From JAPOXR01 sp965221935 (GTDB lineage: Bacteria; Pseudomonadota; Alphaproteobacteria; Rhodobacterales; Rhodobacteraceae): 64,000 bases of DNA. The notes under the pieces were generated by a model. That model ran no database searches and was not told the origin of the DNA. It worked only from the letters and a program-made list of their open reading frames with translations. Below, piece after piece: positions 7,750-15,491 of the stretch (position 1 is its first letter; every line of letters begins with the position of its first letter). The DNA is taken from NCBI GenBank assembly GCA_965221935.1, contig CBDCSZ010000046.1, positions 62,001 to 126,000 of the forward strand, written 5' to 3'. The position numbers were made by a program, and so were the translations under genes.

Positions 7750-9936
7750 ATGCACACTGACCGTCCCTTGACGGATGCATGGCAAGACCGACTTGGTTTC
7801 GAGGAAACGGCGCTTCATCTTGCCAATGCCATAATGGGTGATGGCCTGAAGTCGGGTTTTGTCTTTGGAATTGAGGGGGCTTGGGGATCGGGAAAATCGT
7901 CACTGATCAACCTTACGCAGAAACAACTGCGTCAGCGTCCGAACTGTTCCACGCCGCAGATCATCGAATTCAGGCCATGGCTGGTTGGCAAGCGGGAAGA
8001 TCTCCTCAAGGAACTGTTCAATCAGATCTCAGGCGTGGTCCACAATGTTGTAGACCATCCCCATGCCGGCGATGCGCGAAGGCTCCTAAGGACATATGCG
8101 CAGGCTGCGTCAGGTCTTGCCGGCATTGCCGCCGCCGCGGAGGTCTTCGAGATCCCGCTGGCGGGCAAGGTCAAACGCATCCTGCGATCGACCGGCAGGA
8201 AGGCCGGAGAAATGGCCGAACTGTCATTGGGTGACATCAAGGACGATCTGAAGGCGGCGCTCAATGAGGCAAAGGCGCGGATCATCATATTCATTGATGA
8301 CCTGGACCGGCTGGATCCGCCCGAAGTTGTGGAAGTCTTGAGGCTTATCCGGTCGGTGGCCGACTTTCCGAATGTCGTCTACGTCACGGCATACGATGCC
8401 GGCCGAATTGCCAAGCATCTGAAGACTGCGCTGGGAACCGATGATGACGGCGCCTACATGGAAAAGATCGTTCAGGTCTCCTTCCGGATTCCCAAGCCGA
8501 TGACTTTCGATCTCGTCAATTGGTTCAAGGAAGAGGCAGCCAGATTGCTGGAGGTGATCCCGGACGATTCAGCAAGCAAGCAAAGGTTTGATCAAACTGT
8601 TCAGACATGGGCGCATATCTGTCTTTCCACTCCCAGGGACGTGGTTCGAACGCGCAACGCCCTGCAGCTGCATGCCGTTCCCGTGCGGGGACAGGTCGAC
8701 CCGGGTGACATGGTGTTCCTGCAGCTGATCCGTGTGAAATTTCCTGCGCTGTTCAAATGGGTCGAGGACTATGTGGTGGTATTATCAAGTTGGGGAGACG
8801 GCACACCGCTCTTGTCTGAAACGCAGAAGACCGCAGCCGCTGAACTTCTCGGGATCATCGGAGATGAAGACATTCACAGAACGCAACTGACCCGAGCCCT
8901 TGCGAGTAACTTGCCAGGGATCGAAATTTGGAGCCGAGACAAGAACAACAGAGACAGAGAAGAGTACCGGGTCTTTCCGCACAAATGGCCTTCTGCTGAT
9001 TGCCGGCGATTCTCGGAAGAGCAGCGCCTTGCGAGCAGACATCATTACAGTCTCTACTTCTCGTTCTCCGTGCCCGCCGGAGCGATTCCGGATGTCGAGG
9101 TTGACGCCTTCATTTCCGGAGCGCAGGATGCCGCAGACGCTGCCTTGTCCTCCTTCAAGGAGATGGCGCAGGAGAAACGGCCCCAAGGCGGTGTGTTGGC
9201 CGAAGTGCTGCTGGCACGCATCGTCGAACGACGAGACCGGCTTGACCCGGAGAACATCACTGCAATTTTCGAAGTTCTGGGCAAGGGAATGGACGTCCTG
9301 GCCAGAAATGCTCAACCCGGGCTGGGACCTCCGAATTTTCTCAAAGGTGACGAGTCGGCTGTTTTTGGGCTTGTCCAGATGCTTGACAAGGATTCCCGAA
9401 AAACCGTTCTGGAAAACCTCTTCAAGCCCGGCATGTCCTATTCCTGGCTTTGCGGGATCATTCGTGAAGCGACATTCGAACATGGGCTTTACGGTAATCG
9501 CGCCAAACCGGAAGGTGAGCGGCTGCTCTCAATGGACGAATTCGACATGATCCGGCACACATATCTGGACATGATTCGTGGCGAAGAACCGGGAAACCTG
9601 CTCAATCTGCCATACTTCCAGACCTTTCTCCATTCCTGGCAGCAATTGCTGGAGGACACGGATGATGAGGTGCGGAACTGGGTGGCCGAACAGTCCAAGA
9701 CGGAAGAAGGCCTTCTGGACATATTTGAGGGTATGAGGCGACACGGGCCCGGGCCAGAAACTGAGTTGAGGCCTCATGATATCAAGGGATTCTTTTTCGA
9801 CATTGCGGAGACTGAGAAACGCCTGGCCGGCATTGCGGAAAATGAACAGTCAGCTGCGGATGTGCGCGAGAGGGCGAGTAAAATAAGCGCTGCGCTTGAG
9901 GACGGCAAGGAACTTGAGAGTTCCTTTCCATCTTGA
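7750..9936 (+). CDS. KAP-family P-loop NTPase
   Basis: A 728-residue protein. The ATG at 7750 follows a CCGGAG ribosome-binding site; an upstream in-frame ATG at 7708 lacks one. Walker A is GIEGAWGSGKSSLIN (residues about 40-54). Walker B is IIIFIDDLDRLDPPEVVEVL (about 178-197), followed by FPNVVYVTAYDAGRIAKHL, the sensor region typical of KAP NTPases. The region between the Walker motifs is moderately hydrophobic (SGLAGIAAAAEVFEIPLAGK) and may hold the membrane-associated insertion common in this family. KAP proteins are ATPases often carried on mobile elements, and several (for example PifA) act in phage exclusion. A defence role is supported by its neighbours, not by direct evidence. Confidence 0.85.
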   Translation: MHTDRPLTDAWQDRLGFEETALHLANAIMGDGLKSGFVFGIEGAWGSGKSSLINLTQKQLRQRPNCSTPQIIEFRPWLVGKREDLLKELFNQISGVVHNVVDHPHAGDARRLLRTYAQAASGLAGIAAAAEVFEIPLAGKVKRILRSTGRKAGEMAELSLGDIKDDLKAALNEAKARIIIFIDDLDRLDPPEVVEVLRLIRSVADFPNVVYVTAYDAGRIAKHLKTALGTDDDGAYMEKIVQVSFRIPKPMTFDLVNWFKEEAARLLEVIPDDSASKQRFDQTVQTWAHICLSTPRDVVRTRNALQLHAVPVRGQVDPGDMVFLQLIRVKFPALFKWVEDYVVVLSSWGDGTPLLSETQKTAAAELLGIIGDEDIHRTQLTRALASNLPGIEIWSRDKNNRDREEYRVFPHKWPSADCRRFSEEQRLASRHHYSLYFSFSVPAGAIPDVEVDAFISGAQDAADAALSSFKEMAQEKRPQGGVLAEVLLARIVERRDRLDPENITAIFEVLGKGMDVLARNAQPGLGPPNFLKGDESAVFGLVQMLDKDSRKTVLENLFKPGMSYSWLCGIIREATFEHGLYGNRAKPEGERLLSMDEFDMIRHTYLDMIRGEEPGNLLNLPYFQTFLHSWQQLLEDTDDEVRNWVAEQSKTEEGLLDIFEGMRRHGPGPETELRPHDIKGFFFDIAETEKRLAGIAENEQSAADVRERASKISAALEDGKELESSFPS

Positions 9937-9967
9937 TCTCTCTCACAAGACCTGCACTTCTCCTCTT

Positions 9968-10020
9968 CCGGAAGCCTCAACGGCCCGGCTTCCGGCACTT
10001 TGCCTGAGAGGCCGTTTTTC
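9968..10020 (+). terminator. Terminator with an alternative hairpin after the KAP gene
   Basis: AACGGCC (9979-9985) pairs with GGCCGTT (10010-10016), followed by a T run, as in an intrinsic terminator. The left arm also lies in the loop of a second perfect hairpin, CCGGAAGCC (9968-9976) with GGCTTCCGG (9987-9995). The two structures exclude each other. Confidence 0.5.
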
Positions 10021-10231
10021 TGCCCGCAGAGCGGGGGAACGGTTCTGCGGCCCCAAGGTCATCCAGGCGGCGTTCAGCCCGCGGAGCGGGCGCTGTGTAG
10101 GCGGGTTTTCACGGAGTCGGCGAGTTCGGCAGGATTTCGCGGAATCCGGGTAATGGGAGCAGGAATTCGTCCATTCTGGAACAGGGAGCTTCGTCTTCGG
10201 GTTTTCCGGGCGTCCATCAATTGAAGGTTAT

Positions 10232-10492
10232 TCAGTCAATTGCGCAGGGATGCCTAGTGCGGGCACCCTCGAAACAGTCGCCCAAGGAGCAGCCCTTATG
10301 TCTGTCATGGTGCTCGAAATGCGCCTCCGCTGCACCACTGGCCTTGTGGGCCCTGACAGGCCCGCGGCATTCACAGCATCTGAGCCGGCCAACCAGATTG
10401 TCACCCCCGGCCCTGCTTCCTAGAACATTCGCAACTTTCTCACGCTTCCATCGGTCTCCAACCTTAATCTCACACACAACACTCCTTGGCAT
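10232..10492 (-). CDS. Small CoiA-like zinc-ribbon protein
   Basis: An 86-residue protein starting at 10492, where GGGAGG sits eight bases upstream; the longer frame to 10558 lacks such a site. It contains RCCECRGPVRAHKA followed by AAEAHFEHHDRHKGCSLGDC, a C-x2-C ... H-x2-H ... C pattern like the N-terminal zinc-binding segment of CoiA-type competence/nuclease proteins and of small proteins found beside restriction genes. It lies 66 bases downstream of the DUF4268-type gene on the same strand, so co-transcription is likely. Function is unknown; metal or nucleic-acid binding is inferred. Confidence 0.6.
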   Translation of the reverse strand: MPRSVVCEIKVGDRWKREKVANVLGSRAGGDNLVGRLRCCECRGPVRAHKASGAAEAHFEHHDRHKGCSLGDCFEGARTRHPCAID

Positions 10493-10558
10493 CACTCCAT
10501 CCTCCCGTTGCTGATTCTGACCTCTCTGCAGCACCTTTGGCGTATCTGGTTGGGCCAA

Positions 10559-11563
10559 TCACGCGGACGGGTCAGATTCCGCACTGCCGTTCCAGTCATC
10601 GGCATCCAGCGCTTTGACGCGTCCCGCGAACACCCGGTGCAGATCGTTGATCGATTTTGCCAGCCACTCGTGCTGGCGCGTCCAATTCTCCCGGTCTTCC
10701 GGGTCTGCAGGGTCAAGATAGACGGCAATTCGATTGTCTCGCCGGGCCGGAAGCTCTTCCCACTCCAGAGGAAATCCGAGTTCTTTCTCAACGTCGTCCT
10801 TCTGCTCGCGAAGCAGGTGGGAAAAGGCCTTTGCATGCTCGGTGCTCAGGTAGAGTTCCACGCGGATGCGCTTCTTTGGACGGATCATGACGGTGTCGAG
10901 ATGCATTTCGCTCCGGCCGATGGAATAGGACATCCATGACTGCGGCTGCGGTTTGCGGTTGCCGGAAATCGCTCCGCCCATTTTTTTCAAGACCTGATGG
11001 AAGGCGGTCCAGTAATCGCGCTGCATGATGCGAACGTCGGAAAGCTCGGCCTCATCGATTGCCCGCGCAGCTTGGGCGACCGACCTGGACCAGTCGTTCG
11101 GCTTCGAGACGACATTGAACTTCGGCGCTGCCGGGGAGTCGCCGATGCGCCAAAGCTCGACCTCTAGGCCGAAGAAGCGAATGCTCTCGTCGGTGATCCT
11201 GTTCAGCCAGTCGAGCGTGGATCGGTGCTCCTCCGTAAACCGGGCTGAAATCCAGATAATCGTCACAGCCTCGAGGCCCGAGGCATAGGTCAGGAGCTGC
11301 CCAAGGTGGCCATGATCGGTGCGTTCAAGCTGGTTTTCGACAAGCACCCATGCGCCCGTGCCGATATCCTTGCACAGGATGTCAGCGCGGAAAGGGCCGA
11401 CAGCCTTTTCCTGCGCCTCCAGTTCCAGGTCGATCCCGAGTGTCTCACCCAGGACGGAGAGATTCACTTCCCTTGCGAGCCAGGGCGTGAAGCCGCTTGC
11501 TTCACTGGTCCAGATGTCGCGGAGATCGACGCGGGTAAGTCTGCCCAGCGCGTCTTGGCTCAT
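10559..11563 (-). CDS. DUF4268 protein with PD-(D/E)XK nuclease-like N-terminus
   Basis: A 334-residue protein from MSQDALGRLTRVDL. The first half reads like a PD-(D/E)XK fold: LELEAQEKAVGPFRADILCK, then TGAWVLVENQLERTDHGHLG and QLLTYASGLEAVTIIWI, giving a D ... E-N-Q core. The second half (MQRDYWTAFHQVLKKMGG through RVELYLSTEHAKAFSHLLRE) matches the DUF4268 pattern. Proteins of this kind occur near restriction and defence genes. The sequence supports a nuclease-like fold; the catalytic lysine is replaced by glutamine in ENQ, so activity is uncertain. It follows the AbiV-like gene by 198 bases on the same strand. Confidence 0.7.
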   Translation of the reverse strand: MSQDALGRLTRVDLRDIWTSEASGFTPWLAREVNLSVLGETLGIDLELEAQEKAVGPFRADILCKDIGTGAWVLVENQLERTDHGHLGQLLTYASGLEAVTIIWISARFTEEHRSTLDWLNRITDESIRFFGLEVELWRIGDSPAAPKFNVVSKPNDWSRSVAQAARAIDEAELSDVRIMQRDYWTAFHQVLKKMGGAISGNRKPQPQSWMSYSIGRSEMHLDTVMIRPKKRIRVELYLSTEHAKAFSHLLREQKDDVEKELGFPLEWEELPARRDNRIAVYLDPADPEDRENWTRQHEWLAKSINDLHRVFAGRVKALDADDWNGSAESDPSA

Positions 11564-11761
11564 TCTCCGGCATCCATTTCGATTGAAGCGGCGGCGATCG
11601 CCCGCAGCTGGCCCGCCGCGATGGTGTGTCTCACGCGATTCTCCACGTCCGTCGGAGCGCGGCCATACGATGATCGAGGCCCAGCGGCAACCGGCGGGAT
11701 ACGCGTGCCAGGATCCTCCGAAGTCCATTCCAGGCCATTCCGGAGGTCTGAACCGGCCGGT

Positions 11762-13042
11762 TCAACGGAGCCTCTTGTGCCACTGTCCGGCCACAAACGG
11801 GCGAGGCGCCGCTTCCCAGCGATCCAGTCCGGGAAGCCAATACCTGCCCAGACTCATCAGGTAGCGGTCGTCCTGGATTGGTGCCAGCTTGACCGCTCGC
11901 TCATGGACTGCCGGCCAGTTGGCCAGGCGATCACAAGCAAACCATCCCAACGCCACCAGGGCAATTCGTTCCTCTTCGTTCAAACCGCCAAACTTTTGCT
12001 TGAGGATCTTGTAGGAGGGCAGCTCGAAAATCTTCGCTGTGTCAGCAGTGGATGGAAGAACTCTGAATCTGCCTTCCTGTTTATAGTCCTGCCGAAGAGC
12101 CTCATCGGCATCACGCTTCCAGGCCGCATGGGCTTCGCTCAGTTCCTCGACCCTTGACCGAGTAATCGCCGGTGGTGGATCGCGTTTCGCCTCTGTGTCT
12201 TTAATCCATGCGATCATCGCACGCCGTTGTTCGAGTAAGTCCTTAGGGCTGACCTTCTGTTCAGCAACCTCCAGCGGCCACATCGGAAATGTCCAGTGCC
12301 GGAGGATGAATTGAGCGGTCGGTTGATCCACGCAATCACAGTTGAGAGCAAGCCGGTCAAGGGTATCGGCGATCAGGCCCCTTACCTCCCCGCGATCAGT
12401 TTCCGGGTTGGGCTGGAAACCTCTCCACGCATAGGCAATCTCGGCAAGTCCATCGGTCGAACCGGCCCCTGCCTTTGACAGGGCATAAGCCAGCCTGACG
12501 CAATCCGGAACCGGATACTCCGATGGACAATCCAAAGGTTCATCCGGTGCCACCCAAGAGTCCGGCCAATCGACGTCTGTTACACTTGGCACATAGTCCA
12601 CGTACAGGGTCTGCTCACGCTTCGTGGAAATGGCGTTCGGGAAGATCCAGTCGATGTCGTTCGGGCCGTCCAGATACCAAGAGCGGCGCTCATGATCGAC
12701 CAGCTTCTTGAGTTCGCCAAACGATACAATACTTGGATACTCGCATGTCATGGCATAGATTCGCTTGGCGAGATGGCTGTAGAAGCAACCAAGCAGGGGC
12801 CCTCTCCCGTCGAAATCGCGTGGACACCGCACGAAATCGATGAGAATGAGAATCTTTGCTGCCTCTTCCTCCGCAAAACCGCTCATGATTTCCGAGGTGC
12901 GGAACTTGCCGGCCTGGTGGAGGTGATAGGCAGATTCATTCAAGTCAACTGCGTTATTGACGATAAGTGATATCCCCTCTGATATCGTCTCGAAGAGGGT
13001 ATCGTCGGCAAGCTGTCGCAGATTCGGGATGGCCCGTTTCAT
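11762..13042 (-). CDS. AbiV-like (HEPN-type) putative abortive-infection protein
   Basis: A 426-residue protein from MKRAIPNLRQLADDTLFETI; the AGGAAG just upstream supports this start. Residues about 25-70, with LNESAYHLHQAGKFRTSEIM followed by SGFAEEEAAKILILIDFVRC, resemble the helical AbiV N-terminus, where a run of alpha-helices with an E-E-x-x-K segment defines the family. The rest (about 350 residues, rich in Trp and acidic residues) is not recognised. AbiV proteins abort phage infection. The match is judged by eye over a short segment, so the assignment is tentative; a generic HEPN-like helical protein is the alternative. It heads a likely three-gene run with the DUF4268-type and zinc-ribbon genes. 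Confidence 0.45.
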   Translation of the reverse strand: MKRAIPNLRQLADDTLFETISEGISLIVNNAVDLNESAYHLHQAGKFRTSEIMSGFAEEEAAKILILIDFVRCPRDFDGRGPLLGCFYSHLAKRIYAMTCEYPSIVSFGELKKLVDHERRSWYLDGPNDIDWIFPNAISTKREQTLYVDYVPSVTDVDWPDSWVAPDEPLDCPSEYPVPDCVRLAYALSKAGAGSTDGLAEIAYAWRGFQPNPETDRGEVRGLIADTLDRLALNCDCVDQPTAQFILRHWTFPMWPLEVAEQKVSPKDLLEQRRAMIAWIKDTEAKRDPPPAITRSRVEELSEAHAAWKRDADEALRQDYKQEGRFRVLPSTADTAKIFELPSYKILKQKFGGLNEEERIALVALGWFACDRLANWPAVHERAVKLAPIQDDRYLMSLGRYWLPGLDRWEAAPRPFVAGQWHKRLR

Positions 13043-13095
13043 CTTCCTATCCGAACGGCCGACGACCGGTCGGCCCCAACGGGAGGACACACCCC

Positions 13096-13308
13096 ATGCA
13101 CAGGAGAATACCCGGTTCCATGCGGACACGTCATGAATTTTCCGACCTGATTGAGGGCAGGCTCTCGTCAGCCGGCGCCCGCGGCCAGCTGGTCGAACTC
13201 GCCACGCGGCTGATCATCGAGGAGGCGCCGCAGGCCGCCGGCATGACGGAGCCGTTCCGCTCCCGGCACCGAATGCGCCATCCAACTTCCCACGGATTCG
13301 AAGAATGA
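13096..13308 (+). pseudogene. Possible transposase N-terminal fragment (IS256-like)
   Basis: Reads MRTRHEFSDLIEGRLSSAGA followed by RGQLVELATRLIIEEAPQAA, which resembles the N-terminal segment of IS256-family transposases, where LIxEEALExE is common. The similarity ends after about 50 residues. It is a short remnant and the family call is weak. Confidence 0.3.
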
Positions 13309-13353
13309 AGCTGCACTGCAACTCAGGCTCTCCTGCCATCGCCCATTCCGGAC

Positions 13354-13986
13354 CTATCCCGCCCTGAGGCGCTCGAGGCCGTCGTAGGCGTCCATTCCCT
13401 GCGGGGCGCAGTCACGCGGATCCTCAAGACGGAGCTGTTTCAGCGTGTTGTCCCACTTCGCGTAGTTGCAGAGGGCGCACGTGATCACCAGATTGTCCTC
13501 GGCGGTCCTCCCGCCGTGGCTGTGGGGCACCACGTGGTCATACTGCAGCCACATCACCGCGAATCCGGCATGCTGCCTGCGCACTTCACTACTGTCCCAT
13601 GGCACGGATTTGGGATAGAGACCGTGCGCGATCCTCCGGATTTCCGCATCCACGACGGGGATGCCGCAGAAACGGCAGCGGAAGCCGTCGCGCTCCAGCA
13701 CCGCCCGTCTGACAGCCGCGGGGATAACACGTCTGTCGCGCTGCTCCACCGGAACCCACGCCGTGTCCCCCTGCGGGCTGGCTTCCCTGACATGCGTTCC
13801 GTCATGAACCTCAAGGGACCACGCGGGGTTGAGCCAGTGCCAGACCCTGAGGCTGTCGGCCCGGGCGAAGAGCTCTGCGGCCTTTTCCCGGTCGCCGCCC
13901 AAATGCGCATCGGCGGCGGCCGACATGCTCTCCCAGGCCCCGAAAATCTCCGGGATCGGTTCCTTGATGCAGCGCCGAAAGGTCAT
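13354..13986 (-). CDS. HNH endonuclease
   Basis: A 210-residue protein. The HNH fold is clear in the C-terminal half: VLERDGFRCRFCG gives the first zinc cysteines, QYDHVVPHSHGG the catalytic DH, and EDNLVITCALCNYAKWDN the N-x8-C-x2-C part. The N-terminal 90 residues (about 20-75: WESMSAAADAHLGGDREKAA) look helical and may give substrate specificity. It could be a restriction or defence nuclease that cuts DNA; modification genes are not adjacent. It is on the same strand as the AbiV-like cluster, separated by the short transposase-like remnant. Confidence 0.85.
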   Translation of the reverse strand: MTFRRCIKEPIPEIFGAWESMSAAADAHLGGDREKAAELFARADSLRVWHWLNPAWSLEVHDGTHVREASPQGDTAWVPVEQRDRRVIPAAVRRAVLERDGFRCRFCGIPVVDAEIRRIAHGLYPKSVPWDSSEVRRQHAGFAVMWLQYDHVVPHSHGGRTAEDNLVITCALCNYAKWDNTLKQLRLEDPRDCAPQGMDAYDGLERLRAG

Positions 13987-14285
13987 GACAGGTTCAACGA
14001 CGATGAGGAATGGTCCGGCTCCAGGTCACCCCCGCGCGCTGCGACGGGACCAGCGCCTGCGACCATTTCGCCGGGCGAGCCGGTGGCAGCAGTGGGGCTG
14101 TGACCCTGCACGGCATCCTTGGACATTGAGGGCACCGGAATGGAGCGGTTCTCCCCGGAAATTTCAAGCGGTGCTCCAATACTGTAGGATCGAGAAGGTT
14201 GCCAGTTGCCGGCTTCACCCTGTTTGCCGGCATGGACAGCGAGATGCTCGCCGAGAATGGGCCGGAGGGAAGCCTGACCTGGATC

Positions 14286-15215
14286 GGCTCTGTTGCAAAA
14301 ATTTGCTGGAGTTGCCGGGGGCGTGGTCTGGCTCCGTCTTTCTTCAAGATCCTTGCTGGATCGCGATCTGTTCCAGTTCAGCGCCATGCAGGGACATCAG
14401 CCCGCTCATCATCTCCGTCCCGGTCCCGAAGGCCCGTTCGGCAAGACGCGCTTCGCCCCTGATGCCGGGCTGAAGCTGGAAGGCTTTGGCCTGTTTCTTC
14501 TTGAGCGCGCGCATTGCCTCGAAGCCCTTGATCGTGGCGCAGGCCGTCTTCATGGACTTGAAGCCAAGGGTCGGCTTGATCAGGCGCTTGAGTCTGCCAT
14601 GGCCGGCCTCGACGACGTTGTTGAGGTGTTTCACTTGCCGGTGATCCGTTTCGACAGGACACTTTCCTTCTTTCTTCAGTTCGCGAATGGCCTGGCCGCA
14701 GCATCCCGCTTTGTCGGTGTTGATCACGTCGAGCTTGTCCCAGGATTTGCAGCCGCGCAAGGCTTTGCCGAGAAACCGCTTGGCGGCTTTCGCGTTGCGG
14801 GTCTGGGACAGGCAGAAATCGATGGTGTCGCCACGGCTGTCGACCGTGCGGTACAGATACGCCAATTTCCCTTTGACCTTGATGCAGGTCTCATCCACGC
14901 TCCAGGACCGTGAGAAGCTGCGCAGCCGGTAATGCCAGCGCAGGCGCTTTTCGATCTCGGGGGCATAGGTCTGGACCCATCGGCAGATGGTGGTGTGGTC
15001 CACCGAGACGCCGCGCTCTTCCAGCATTTCCTCAAGGTCACGGTAGCTGACGCCATACCGGCAATACCACCGAACGGCCCAAAGAATGATCCCGCCCCGG
15101 AATTGCCGCCACTTGAAGTCATGGGTCATGGGAGGGTCTCCAAAAGCACAGCCTGTCAGAGGCTGCCGCTACCTCGCTCACAAAGACCGCAGAGAGCAGT
15201 TTTTGCAACAGGGCC
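14286..15215 (-). mobile_element. IS6-family insertion sequence, copy 1
   Basis: A 930-bp element bounded by 16-bp terminal repeats: GGCTCTGTTGCAAAAA at 14286-14301, and its inverted form with one mismatch at 15200-15215. No 8-bp target duplication is present (flanks differ), which suggests a deletion next to the element. Its right end directly abuts a truncated group II intron. Confidence 0.9.
14344..15129 (-). CDS. IS6-family DDE transposase
   Basis: A 261-residue full-length transposase. It starts MTHDFKWRQFRGGIILWAVR and contains the N-terminal helix-turn-helix (VSYRDLEEMLEERGVSVDHT). The catalytic core has SVDETCIKVKG (first Asp), a second Asp in NTDKAGCCGQAIREL, and a C-terminal Glu in NNVVEAGHGRLKRLIKPTLG. 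It appears intact, so this copy may still move. Protein identity to the second IS6-type copy in the window is only about 80 percent by eye, so the two are different elements and not recent duplicates. Confidence 0.92.
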   Translation of the reverse strand: MTHDFKWRQFRGGIILWAVRWYCRYGVSYRDLEEMLEERGVSVDHTTICRWVQTYAPEIEKRLRWHYRLRSFSRSWSVDETCIKVKGKLAYLYRTVDSRGDTIDFCLSQTRNAKAAKRFLGKALRGCKSWDKLDVINTDKAGCCGQAIRELKKEGKCPVETDHRQVKHLNNVVEAGHGRLKRLIKPTLGFKSMKTACATIKGFEAMRALKKKQAKAFQLQPGIRGEARLAERAFGTGTEMMSGLMSLHGAELEQIAIQQGS

Positions 15216-15326
15216 CTTCAGTCCACATCGTTACCTCCGTAAACCGCTCTGGCTGCTACCAGCCGAAGCGACAATTGCTGAATGGGTTTCGCACCCACAA
15301 GGAAAACGCGCCTTTCCACGGCGCAC
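15216..15326 (-). mobile_element. Group II intron 5' stump (unit A0)
   Basis: About 111 bases matching the 5' end of the adjacent introns, ending at 15326 with the intron start GTGCG read on the minus strand. The rest of the unit was removed at the IS6 boundary. It carries a TGGGT/ACCCA stem where the full units of this array carry CGGGT/ACCCG, a compensatory change. A0 is the unit farthest from the 5' exon. Confidence 0.8.
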
Positions 15327-15448
15327 GTAGAGTCGGGGGGAGGCGCGCCGGGCTGTAGACCGAGGGAGTTGCCGTTGGCCGGCGGCTTTCGCCCTGCGCC
15401 GGTGCCTCAGTCTCGGTCATGGCCTGCGTTTCCTCACCCCCGCTCATC

Positions 15449-15482
15449 AAACCGGACGTGCGGTTCTCCCGCATCCGGCTTT
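15449..15482 (-). ncRNA. Group II intron domain V
   Basis: The 34-nt catalytic hairpin reads AAAGCCGGATGCGGGAGAAC and continues CGCACGTCCGGTTT: lower stem, two-base bulge region and GAGA-type loop as in other bacterial domain V hairpins. Equivalent hairpins lie at 17448-17481, 19447-19480, 39981-40014, 41980-42013, 43979-44012, 45966-45999 and 46685-46718. The last two, in the RT-less units, have GGAAAT in place of GGAGAA in the loop region. Confidence 0.85.
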
Positions 15483-15491
15483 CCGACGGGA

